Source: Paraglaciecola algarum
GTDB lineage: Bacteria > Pseudomonadota > Gammaproteobacteria > Enterobacterales > Alteromonadaceae
Reading direction: 5' to 3'
Assembly (NCBI RefSeq): GCF_021532655.1
Contig: NZ_JAKGAS010000011.1
Location: 1-64,000, forward strand
DNA: 64,000 nt
Position numbers and translations under genes: made by a program. The notes under the pieces were generated by a model. That model did no database searches. It worked only from the letters and a program-made list of their open reading frames with translations, and was not told where the DNA came from. Positions 56,838-64,000 of the stretch are shown in pieces; the first letter of the stretch is position 1, and each line of letters opens with the position of its first letter.

Positions 56838-57385
56838 TTAATACCTCCAATTATTTACGCGTTAAGATACCATATAGCAACACTATCTTAATTAATTAAA
56901 TGCACAGATGTGCGATATTGAAAACTCAACACCTTACTAAATATAGATTTCCATAGTAGACGTATTAATTTAAATACCCATAGTTAATTCACGATACCAA
57001 CAACACTAAATAAAACCACTATTATCCGGTGAGGTTAATAGTGACTTTGTTCAGACATTTAAATACTTACTCAAATTAATTACGTCAAATAGATAAAACC
57101 AACTTATCGCCTTTTGGCACTTTTGGTATAGATGTGATTAATTTAACTTAGTTAACTTATTGATTTAAAGAACAACAAATGAGCATAAACAATTTAGGTT
57201 AATATTTTGCGCCATAATGGAGACACTTTGTAATTTCATTGTCCATATTTTTTACACTAGCAAATAATTAAACTTTAAAAAACAACCTAACACATTAATA
57301 TTATTAAACTTTAATTGGTTGGCCTGGTTTGTGCTTAGAACAATCTGTTAACTAATTCAATGTGCTTTAGGAAGAGGTAGTGGTA
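56838..57385. other. Long AT-rich intergenic region between pssA and the PEP-CTERM-like gene
   Basis: About 550 bp without a supportable gene. The pssA promoter should lie in its left end. A sigma-54-type promoter is at 57319-57336. The middle is AT-rich, and I see no RNA gene in it. Confidence 0.6.
57319..57336 (+). promoter_or_regulatory. Sigma-54 (-24/-12) promoter of the PEP-CTERM-like gene
   Basis: TTGGCCTGGTTTGTGCTT has the invariant GG (57321-57322) and GC (57333-57334) exactly ten bases apart, as RpoN promoters require, with four more consensus bases. It lies about 50 bp before the start codon. PEP-CTERM genes of the XrtA system are regulated by the sigma-54 activator PrsR, which makes the match meaningful. 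Confidence 0.72.
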
Positions 57386-58291
57386 ATGAAATCCATACAT
57401 AAAAATTTATTAATCGCATCATCTGTTTTGTTTTCGAGTGTGTCAATTGCAGGAACAACCACTTGGGAATGGAATTTAAATAATGAGTCAGTAGGAAAAG
57501 ATTACATCAGCAATGGTGATTATGAGTATCTTTCTACAAATGATATCACTAATCAAAAACAAGTTGATTTACATGCTTTTTCCGATACAGCAGGTCAACA
57601 GGACGATCAGATTACAGCTGCAAAATTTGACAGATATAGTAGTGGATGGGGTGTAGTCAACTACGATAGTGAGAGTGGTAGTCCAGAACATGCATTTGAC
57701 AACAAAGACTTAGGGATAACCCAAGGCCCTTGTCCAACTGGCTACCGACATTCTAGTCGCGGAGGATCGTATTCAGACAAGTGCTATAAATCCAGTGGAT
57801 TCGATGGGTATATAGATGATTTGGATTATGACGAAACCGACTACGATATGGCACTTATAAGTTTCGATACATCTGTTGCCTTAACCGAAATCGACTTTGG
57901 TTGGACAAATGGTGGTAATGGAGATTTTACATTATTGGCATATACTGGTGGCTCTAATAGCGTTAACTCGCCTGGTACAGGTACTTGGAGCGACGTAAAC
58001 TCTTCGAGTGACTGGACCACTATAGGAAATTATGAAAATGCTACAAATAGTGGTTATTATGCAGTAAATCAAAATGCCCCAATAGTTGAATCTAAGTTTT
58101 GGTTATTAGGCGCATATAACAGCGTATTTGATAAAAATGGAGAAGCGTCACTTAGTGAAAATAATGATGCTTTTAAAATTAGAGGTTTGAAAGCTCTTAC
58201 TCAGTCTAATGATGTATCTTCACCATCTGCATTTGCTTTATTATTAATGGGGCTTGGCGGACTTTATATTCGTAGAAACAAGAAAGCATAG
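57386..58291 (+). CDS. Exported PEP-CTERM-like protein with atypical sorting signal
   Basis: A signal peptide (LLIASSVLFSSVSIAG) starts an extracellular protein of about 300 residues, rich in Asp, Ser, Gly and Tyr. A C-terminal tripartite sorting signal (SSPSAFALLLMGLGGLYIRRNKKA minus its first residues) shows a short turn, a hydrophobic helix and a basic end. The usual Pro-Glu-Pro is replaced by Ser-Pro-Ser. It lacks a recognised domain. ATG 57386 is preceded by GAGGTAG; the GTG six bases earlier is less likely. A sigma-54 promoter and prsT next door support XrtA sorting. Confidence 0.82.
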   Translation: MKSIHKNLLIASSVLFSSVSIAGTTTWEWNLNNESVGKDYISNGDYEYLSTNDITNQKQVDLHAFSDTAGQQDDQITAAKFDRYSSGWGVVNYDSESGSPEHAFDNKDLGITQGPCPTGYRHSSRGGSYSDKCYKSSGFDGYIDDLDYDETDYDMALISFDTSVALTEIDFGWTNGGNGDFTLLAYTGGSNSVNSPGTGTWSDVNSSSDWTTIGNYENATNSGYYAVNQNAPIVESKFWLLGAYNSVFDKNGEASLSENNDAFKIRGLKALTQSNDVSSPSAFALLLMGLGGLYIRRNKKA

Positions 58292-58306
58292 TTTCTTTTT
58301 ATTCAC

Positions 58307-58336
58307 AAAAAAAGATGGCTTAGCCATCTTTTTTTT
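58307..58336 (+). terminator. Terminator after the PEP-CTERM-like gene
   Basis: GATGGC pairs with GCCATC around TTA, within A and T runs that extend the stem. It separates the PEP-CTERM-like gene from prsT. Confidence 0.88.
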
Positions 58337-58428
58337 GGGTTGATTTCCTAAAATCTCCCTAAAATCCCTACCGCTATTTAATAACTGCGTTAAGATAGTC
58401 CCTTATTATTCTTCATAGGTTTAACTTC

Positions 58429-61218
58429 ATGATTTGTTTTGTAAAACGCCTTATTGTTTGTTGTTTACTAGTTACTTTTTCATTTATAGCTAGAGCTGCA
58501 GACCCTATGTATGAACAAGCATTACAATCATATCAGCAACAAAAATATGAAGAGTCCTATATTTACCTAAAAAATGCTCTACAAAATAATCCTAAAAATT
58601 TACCAGCTAAACTATTACTCGGTAAACTATTCACCAGAAATGGATTCTATGAAGCGGCAATCAAAGAGTTTAAACAGGCGTTAGAATATAAAATAGATAT
58701 CGAATTAGTATTATTACCATTAGGGAATGTATTACTTTTTAACGAGCAATACCAAGATGTGATTGATTTAGGCAAAGGTTATCAGCTATCTGACGAATCA
58801 AAATTTGAATGGCATATGTTGTCAGCATCAGCTTATTCAAATTTAAACAAACCAAAAATGGCTGCACAAGAGTATCAATCGGCGTTAGCTTTAGAACCAA
58901 ACAATACTCGCGTTTTAAATAGTTTAGCTTTTATGTATTTGTCAAATAATGACCTAGATAAAGCTCAAAATTTCTTATTCTCTTCATTAAAAATAGATCC
59001 TAACGATGAGCGTACATGGCACTTAAATGGAAAAGTCTCGGAAGCACAAGGACAAATTGAGCAAGCTTTAGAGCATTACCAACATGCTCTAAACTTGTAT
59101 CCAAACGATCCAGTAATCATGCGCTCCTTGGCTTATGCTCTCATCTCAGCCAACAGAATAGATGAAGCAAAAACTTTAGCCGAAGCCATCATTAAACAAA
59201 CGCCAGACGACCCTTTTGCTATGTTACTTAATAGTTGGCTCTTATCAAAAAGTGAAGAAGAAGACTTAGCCACAGTCATTATTGAAAGTTTAAATAATAA
59301 ACTTTCTTTAGTGACTGACGAGCAGTATAAAAAGAAGGACTCTTTATTGTTTGTTAAAGGCATGACCGCTTATATTCAGGGTAATTTTGAACAAGCTCGC
59401 AGGAGTCTAAGTCAATATATTAAAAACTACTCCCACGATATCAATGCCGTATCTATGTTAGTTGAAATATATACCTCTATGGGACAAAACAATGCAGCCA
59501 TGCACTTGTTAGAAGGAAATGAACAACAACTGATAGAACATTTACCACAAGCATTAAAATTAGCTGATTTATATTTACAAAATGGTAAAGATTTTAAAGC
59601 CGAATATTGGCTGGCAGAACTACGTAATCGCTACCCTGATGATATAAAAATAATCCTCATGTCATCTAAAGCGTTAATTGCCCGTCAAAAAATAGACTCG
59701 GCCATAGAATTAATAATTGAAAGTGAAAAAAGGTTTCCTAAAAACGCCTCGCTTCGCTTAGCGAGAGGCATGATGTATATGCAAACGGCTCAATTTGATA
59801 AAGCATTAGTCATAGCAAACTCCTTAATAGAAGTAGAAAAGAGAAATCCAGATTTTTGGAATTTACAAGCAGCCTCATCACTTAGGTTAGGTGATTATAA
59901 ACTATCCGAGCAGGCGATAGAAAATGTACTGGCCATTAACCCACAGCATTTCGTTGGGCGTTTCAATCAAGCCATGGTATTCACAAAAACTGAAAAACTG
60001 AATGAAGCCAAATTAATATTACAGTCTTTAGTAGAAGAATCCCCAAGAAACGCTAATGCTGTATTTCAGTTGGCCTTAGTAGAATCTAAAACAGGTGAAC
60101 TTGATAAAGCGATTCAAAGATTGGAAGATTTATCCATCATTCAAAGTGGCAATCATAAAGTGTCTAAACTGTTACTTGACCTGTACACAAAAAATCAACA
60201 ACATGCTGATGCCTTGAATAAAATAAGAAAAATTACCCGAGAGTTTCCTTTAGATCCAGAATTTGCTATCCGCAAAGCTGAAATTTTAATTGCCAATAGA
60301 AAAGTAGTTGAAGCAAAAGACCAATTAACCAAACTATACAACTTATGGTTAAACGATCCTGAAAAACTCTATAGGCTAAGCAGCATGCAACAAAGTGTAG
60401 AGGATTTCGAAGGAGCATCAGAAACTCTGCAAAAAGCCTTAAGTTTTTTACCCCGCCACTTACTTCTTAATCTAGAGTATGCTCGTCTAAACCTGCAACT
60501 TGGTGATATTGATTCGGCGCTAAGTGTTTCTCAAGATATGCAAAAACAATACGGCGAAAATGCAAATATATTATTATTAGTGGGTGATATCCACCTTGAA
60601 AAACAAGAGTTAGAACTCGCTCAAAAATCTTATTTACAAGCAGCCAGATTACAACCAAATTTTCAATTACCTGTACTTAAGTTATATGAGTTAGCGAGAC
60701 GTAATATTAACGCCAAAGAATTTCATCAATTCATCGTCGAACTAGTCAACAGCAATCCAGAGAACAAATGGCAGAGAAAACTATTAGCAGATCACTTAAT
60801 CAACATTGGTGAATGGCAAAAGGCTGAACCTCATTATCAAAAACTGCTTACCTATGATGGTTTATCAAATAATGCTGGGATCCTAAATAATTTGGCTAAT
60901 ATCTATTTTGAAAAAAATATCCAACAAGCCCATACTTATGCAAAAAAAGCTTTAAATAGTGCTCCTGATAATTATTCGGTGCTTGATACTTACGGGTGGA
61001 TATTAGTAAAGCTACAAAGGTACGAAGATGCGCTAGGTTATCTAAGGCAGGCGCACGCTATTGAATCAAAAGATCCATCTAATCGTTATCATATAGCATA
61101 CACATTGCATAAATTAGGGCGATTGAAAGAAGCAAAAGCCGAAATAACAGATATTCTCAATAATTACTCGGAGTTCCCAGAAAAAATTGAAGCAGAAAAG
61201 TTAAGTTCGTTAATGTGA
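58429..61218 (+). CDS. prsT: XrtA/PEP-CTERM-system TPR protein PrsT
   Basis: A signal peptide (residues 1-~23) is followed by some twenty tetratricopeptide repeats across 900 residues (for example YLKNALQNNPKNLPAKLLLG, then YQSALALEPNNTRVLNSLA). The length of 929 residues and the repeat plan match PrsT, the large TPR protein that accompanies XrtA exosortase and exopolysaccharide genes. It is presumably a periplasmic scaffold for polymer export. The exosortase and EPS genes are not in this window. Confidence 0.85.
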   Translation: MICFVKRLIVCCLLVTFSFIARAADPMYEQALQSYQQQKYEESYIYLKNALQNNPKNLPAKLLLGKLFTRNGFYEAAIKEFKQALEYKIDIELVLLPLGNVLLFNEQYQDVIDLGKGYQLSDESKFEWHMLSASAYSNLNKPKMAAQEYQSALALEPNNTRVLNSLAFMYLSNNDLDKAQNFLFSSLKIDPNDERTWHLNGKVSEAQGQIEQALEHYQHALNLYPNDPVIMRSLAYALISANRIDEAKTLAEAIIKQTPDDPFAMLLNSWLLSKSEEEDLATVIIESLNNKLSLVTDEQYKKKDSLLFVKGMTAYIQGNFEQARRSLSQYIKNYSHDINAVSMLVEIYTSMGQNNAAMHLLEGNEQQLIEHLPQALKLADLYLQNGKDFKAEYWLAELRNRYPDDIKIILMSSKALIARQKIDSAIELIIESEKRFPKNASLRLARGMMYMQTAQFDKALVIANSLIEVEKRNPDFWNLQAASSLRLGDYKLSEQAIENVLAINPQHFVGRFNQAMVFTKTEKLNEAKLILQSLVEESPRNANAVFQLALVESKTGELDKAIQRLEDLSIIQSGNHKVSKLLLDLYTKNQQHADALNKIRKITREFPLDPEFAIRKAEILIANRKVVEAKDQLTKLYNLWLNDPEKLYRLSSMQQSVEDFEGASETLQKALSFLPRHLLLNLEYARLNLQLGDIDSALSVSQDMQKQYGENANILLLVGDIHLEKQELELAQKSYLQAARLQPNFQLPVLKLYELARRNINAKEFHQFIVELVNSNPENKWQRKLLADHLINIGEWQKAEPHYQKLLTYDGLSNNAGILNNLANIYFEKNIQQAHTYAKKALNSAPDNYSVLDTYGWILVKLQRYEDALGYLRQAHAIESKDPSNRYHIAYTLHKLGRLKEAKAEITDILNNYSEFPEKIEAEKLSSLM

Positions 61219-61289
61219 GAGCAACCCATCTAATTAAGTGAAAAGTTAATAAGTGAAAGTCGATTTTCATTAATTTAGATAAATCGAAT

Positions 61290-61475
61290 TTAAGCAAAAT
61301 GCGGACGATTCAATAAAACCCGCATTCTCACAATATCCTCTTTTAAATTTCCAAATTTGGAGCTTTCTGCTACTGGATTTTTAACCTCTTTTTTTGTACG
61401 CTCCTTTCAAAGGGCGTGCTCCAAATACGAGCTCCAAGCCTACTTCAACCAACTTATTCAATTCCTCCATTACAA
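61290..61475 (-). pseudogene. Decayed second copy of the clpB 3' end
   Basis: Read on the minus strand, the DNA encodes MEELNKLVEVG and VFGARPLKG. After one surplus A in an A-run (near 61390) it continues EVKNPVAESSKFGNLKEDIV and ends at a stop at 61290. The first 22 residues match 14 of 22 with the same place in resident ClpB at 63.7 kb, and the next 23 match 12 of 23. It is therefore a frameshifted and strongly diverged clpB tail, in the same orientation as clpB and about 2.3 kb from it. Confidence 0.88.
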
Positions 61476-62294
61476 TACTGGTTAGCACAAGTTAATGAAG
61501 TGGTAGATGAGTATTCACCAGATGTAATATGGTTCGACTCATGGATGAATATGTTGCCTGAGTCCTATCGCCAAGAAATGGCTGCACATTACTTTAATCA
61601 TGCTCAAAAAACTAATCAGCAAGTGGTAACTGTACATAAACATAACGACATGCCTATGACCTTAAGTGTATTGGATTTTGAACAAGGCGGACGCCGTGAT
61701 TTACATCCAATGCCTTGGATGACAGATATCACTTTGGGTCAAAGCAGATGGTCGTATATTGAAGGTGAAACTTACAAAGATCCGGCTTTAGTTATACGCA
61801 ATATGATTGATGTTTGGAGTAAAAATGGCACGGTTTTACTCAACGTGTCTCCCCAAGCAAATGGCATTATCAATCAGCAACAAAGAAGTGCCTTGAAACA
61901 AATAGGCCAATGGTTAGAAACCCATGGAGAAGCGGTTTATGCCACACGTCCTTTTGACACCTATGGCTACGGGACAGCAGGTAACCAAGCAAGCAGTCAT
62001 GACGGGCAATCTGCAAAAATAGCCTATTCCGCTGAAGATGTACGTTTTACCGTCGCCAAAGACGGTAAAGCTATGTACGTGTTCTTTTTGGGCAAGCCTA
62101 AACCTAGTAGCCTAGTTAAAATCAAAGCCTTAGGCAGACACCGTTATGCCCCCCACTCTGCAGTGCAAAAAGTTACTTTATTGGGCTGCAATCAAGAAAT
62201 CGAATGGTTAGACGACAGCTATTCATTCAATTTAACTATGCCGAAAACAGGCATGAATGATATCGCCACTGTTTTTAAGTTACATCTTAAGTAG
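61470..62294 (+). pseudogene. C-terminal fragment of a GH29 alpha-L-fucosidase-like enzyme
   Basis: The frame retains GH29 from about 30 residues upstream of the nucleophile (Asp in VIWFDSW, 61536-61538) through the barrel end (WMTDITLG, GTVLLNVSPQANG) and the C-terminal beta domain. About 240 N-terminal residues, with the signal peptide and substrate histidines, are missing. The reading frame begins formally at ATG 61416, but those first residues are antisense to the clpB remnant. The junction near 61470 marks a breakpoint. The fragment is not expected to be active. Confidence 0.87.
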
Positions 62295-62351
62295 GACAAG
62301 CCATAGTATGAAATTATCGTCTTCACTTATTACATCGCTTTCTTTGGGTTT

Positions 62352-63536
62352 ATGTTCAGTGCTTGCAGCTCTAACACTTTGGAGCACAAGGCTGCCCTAA
62401 GTGAAAAGTGTGTGAATGAGAGCTACGCTGCAAAAATACAGCGTTTAGGAATAACTGATGAAGGTCATCTGAGTTCAGCTTCAAAAAGGGCACTAGCTTG
62501 GCCTGAACGCAATAACAACTGGTATGGTCAATTTAGAGTTAGTAATCTAAAAGGAGATTTTGCTTATGAAGAAGGGGTAACACGTAGAGATCCAAGCTCA
62601 ATATTATTTGAAGATGGTTTGTACCATACTTGGTATTCAAGATCAGAAGGTCCTAGCAAAGGCTTTACCAAGAATTTCGACGATAAAACCTGGCCTTGGG
62701 ATTACACAGATGTTTGGCATGCGACATCAAAAGACGGCATCACTTGGAAAGAACAACAAGTAGCAGTGGCCAGAGGTAAAGCTGGCGAGTTTGATGATAG
62801 GTCGGTATTTACACCAGAGGTATTTAAGCATGATGGAACCTACTACCTTGTCTATCAAACAGTTAAATCACCGTATATTCAAAGAGTTAAAAATCAAGTT
62901 GGTATTTCTACCGCAAACTCTCCATGGGGTCCTTGGAAAAAACACCCTAAACCTATTTTAAGCCCAGCTGACAATGGTCAATGGCTAGGCGATGATCCAC
63001 ACGATAGATTTAGCGTGGTAAACAAAAGGGATTTTGATAGTCATAAAGTACATGATCCCTACTTAACTTTTTTTAATGGTAAGTTTCATTTGTACTATAA
63101 AGGTGAACAGATGGGTTGGGAGATCACCTTTGGCGGTCGAGAAATTCGACACGGTGTAGCCACCTCTGATTCTCCCTTTGGTCCATATACAAAATCACCA
63201 TTCAATCCAATTTCCAATAGTGGGCATGAGGTCGCCATTTGGCATTATGACGGTGGGATCGGCTCTTTAATTACTACTGATGGACCGGAAAGAAATACGG
63301 TTCAATGGGCAAAAGACGGAGTTAATTTCGAAATACTTGCCCATATAAAATCAGCTCCCAATGCAATGGGCCTGTTAAGAACCAATGACCATAGTCAACA
63401 GCCTTTTAAAATATTTGATTGGGGACTAACCCATAAGTACCAAAATAAGGATTACCAGTACATTCAGCGTTTTGATGGTAGCCAACCAAAAAGATCTATT
63501 ACTTTAGTTACTTATAAACTTAAGTGCGCCAAGTAA
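62352..63536 (+). CDS. Glycoside hydrolase family 117 (alpha-1,3-L-neoagarooligosaccharide hydrolase-like)
   Basis: It is related to enzymes that remove 3,6-anhydro-L-galactose from neoagaro-oligosaccharides, or the matching end of porphyran. Family residues are visible: Asp in VTRRDPSSIL, Asp in SHKVHDPYL, and His-Glu in NSGHEVAIW, in the five-bladed propeller. Signal codons begin at ATG 62308 (MKLSSSLITSL), but a missing base near 62335-62345 puts them out of frame with FMFSACSSN, which has a lipobox-like Cys. The frame as read starts at 62352 and would lack export. The enzyme body is complete. Confidence 0.88.
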   Translation: MFSACSSNTLEHKAALSEKCVNESYAAKIQRLGITDEGHLSSASKRALAWPERNNNWYGQFRVSNLKGDFAYEEGVTRRDPSSILFEDGLYHTWYSRSEGPSKGFTKNFDDKTWPWDYTDVWHATSKDGITWKEQQVAVARGKAGEFDDRSVFTPEVFKHDGTYYLVYQTVKSPYIQRVKNQVGISTANSPWGPWKKHPKPILSPADNGQWLGDDPHDRFSVVNKRDFDSHKVHDPYLTFFNGKFHLYYKGEQMGWEITFGGREIRHGVATSDSPFGPYTKSPFNPISNSGHEVAIWHYDGGIGSLITTDGPERNTVQWAKDGVNFEILAHIKSAPNAMGLLRTNDHSQQPFKIFDWGLTHKYQNKDYQYIQRFDGSQPKRSITLVTYKLKCAK

Positions 63537-63580
63537 TTTCTTGTAGGTTAAAAGCTTTGGTTATAAAAGAGAAACCATAA

Positions 63581-63612
63581 AAAATCCCGCGTTTGTATAA
63601 CGCGGGATTTTA
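63581..63612. terminator. Bidirectional terminator between GH117 and clpB
   Basis: A stem of 13 bp (AAAATCCCGCGTT with AACGCGGGATTTT, offset by a short loop) is flanked by A and T runs and serves the two convergent genes. Confidence 0.92.
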
Positions 63613-63616
63613 TTGT

Positions 63617-64000
63617 TCAAGAAATAATCAAACCATTTTCATCTGCATCAATTCTAATTTTACTATCTTCTTTTAAATTTCCAGATAAGATCTTTTCTGC
63701 TAATGGGTTTTCAATTTCTGTTTGTATCGCTCGTTTTAACGGCCTTGCACCAAATACAGGATCAAAGCCCGCATCAGCTAACTTGCTTAATGCTTCCATA
63801 CTCATCTCTAAGGTATACCCTTTATCAGCTAATCGATCTCTTAAAGTAGCTAATTGAATTTTAGCAATAGAGGTGATTTGCTCTTTACCTAATGGATGGA
63901 ATACCACAGTGTCATCCACTCGATTTAAAAACTCTGGTCTAAAGTGCGTACTCACTACTTCCATCACCAAGTTTTTAACTTGTTGATAATCATTATTTTG
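63617..64000 (-). CDS. clpB: ATP-dependent chaperone ClpB, C-terminal end (partial at window edge)
   Basis: The disaggregase ClpB refolds aggregated proteins together with DnaK. Only its last ~128 residues lie in the window. They show HFRPEFLNRVDDTVVFHPL, the AAA+ D2 end, and FGARPLKRAIQTEIENPLA, both diagnostic for the Clp D2-small domain. The frame stays open to position 64000 and the gene continues beyond the window. Confidence 0.94.
   Translation of the reverse strand, partial: QNNDYQQVKNLVMEVVSTHFRPEFLNRVDDTVVFHPLGKEQITSIAKIQLATLRDRLADKGYTLEMSMEALSKLADAGFDPVFGARPLKRAIQTEIENPLAEKILSGNLKEDSKIRIDADENGLIIS

Noticed and set aside
57113..57132. A TTGGCAC stretch that looks like a sigma-54 -24 element
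   Set aside because: The required GC at the -12 position is absent at the right spacing; the site at 57319 fits much better.
59746..59769. Inverted repeat GCCTCGCT/AGCGAGAGGC within prsT
   Set aside because: It lies inside a conserved coding repeat, is imperfect, and no second copy was seen; chance within a long coding region is adequate.
61416..61470. The N-terminal ~18 residues of the apparent 'fucosidase' ORF
   Set aside because: They are the antisense translation of the clpB remnant, not fucosidase.
1..64000. CRISPR arrays, complete insertion sequences, rRNA or tRNA genes
   Set aside because: No regularly spaced repeats, transposase motifs or complete tRNA cloverleaf were seen by eye; a tRNAscan and IS search would be needed to exclude small cases.

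Overview
The window looks like chromosome of a marine gammaproteobacterium of the Alteromonadaceae (Paraglaciecola/Glaciecola-like). This rests on the AT-rich DNA, a TonB-dependent receptor of the marine type, sulfatase and glycoside hydrolases for algal galactans, XrtA/PEP-CTERM components, and household genes (tamA-tamB, rimO, pssA, fadE, clpB) of Alteromonadales type. No rRNA, tRNA, CRISPR array or complete insertion sequence was seen.

Layout. 0.3-9.7 kb: TonB receptor, GGDEF-EAL protein, lipoprotein sulfatase, and a divergent two-gene exported purine module (NUP-family lipoprotein plus exported adenosine deaminase). 10-19.3 kb: a polysaccharide-utilisation region with GH2, GH29, a double DUF1080 protein and a sugar-porter MFS. 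It is littered with remnants: an AGE epimerase start, a GH92 N-terminus and an AraC-regulator N-terminus. 19.3-31.6 kb: an envelope/photo-oxidative stress island built around an ECF11 sigma factor and its ChrR anti-sigma. I find four promoters of identical design (TGATCT-N16-CGTA), in front of DUF2878-CHI-DUF3833, a four-domain fasciclin lipoprotein, rpoE-chrR, and a six-gene lipid operon (NTF2-like, SDR, flavin amine oxidase-like, DUF1365, CFA-synthase-like methyltransferase, lipocalin). 31.7-36.9 kb: rimO, DUF2721, a broken MFS gene bracketed by inverted related repeats and hairpin clusters, and an AEC transporter. 36.9-53.1 kb: tamA-tamB, an SDR-amidohydrolase pair, glutathione-dependent formaldehyde detoxification (frmA-frmB), and a three-gene MMPL/LolA-like/outer-membrane cassette. 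53.4-61.2 kb: fadE with a FadR-like operator, pssA, a PEP-CTERM-like protein with a sigma-54-type promoter, and the TPR protein PrsT. 61.3-64 kb: a decayed second copy of the clpB 3' end, a GH29 fragment fused to it, a GH117 hydrolase with a broken signal peptide, and the 3' end of the resident clpB.

The two most informative signals are the sigma-E/ChrR regulon, which can be drawn from repeated promoters in one 7-kb span, and the clpB 3'-end duplication. The latter has the form expected when foreign DNA enters the 3' end of a gene. Together with the truncated GH29, GH92, AGE and AraC genes, it suggests a red-algal galactan (porphyran/agar-like) utilisation capacity that was acquired laterally and is partly decaying.
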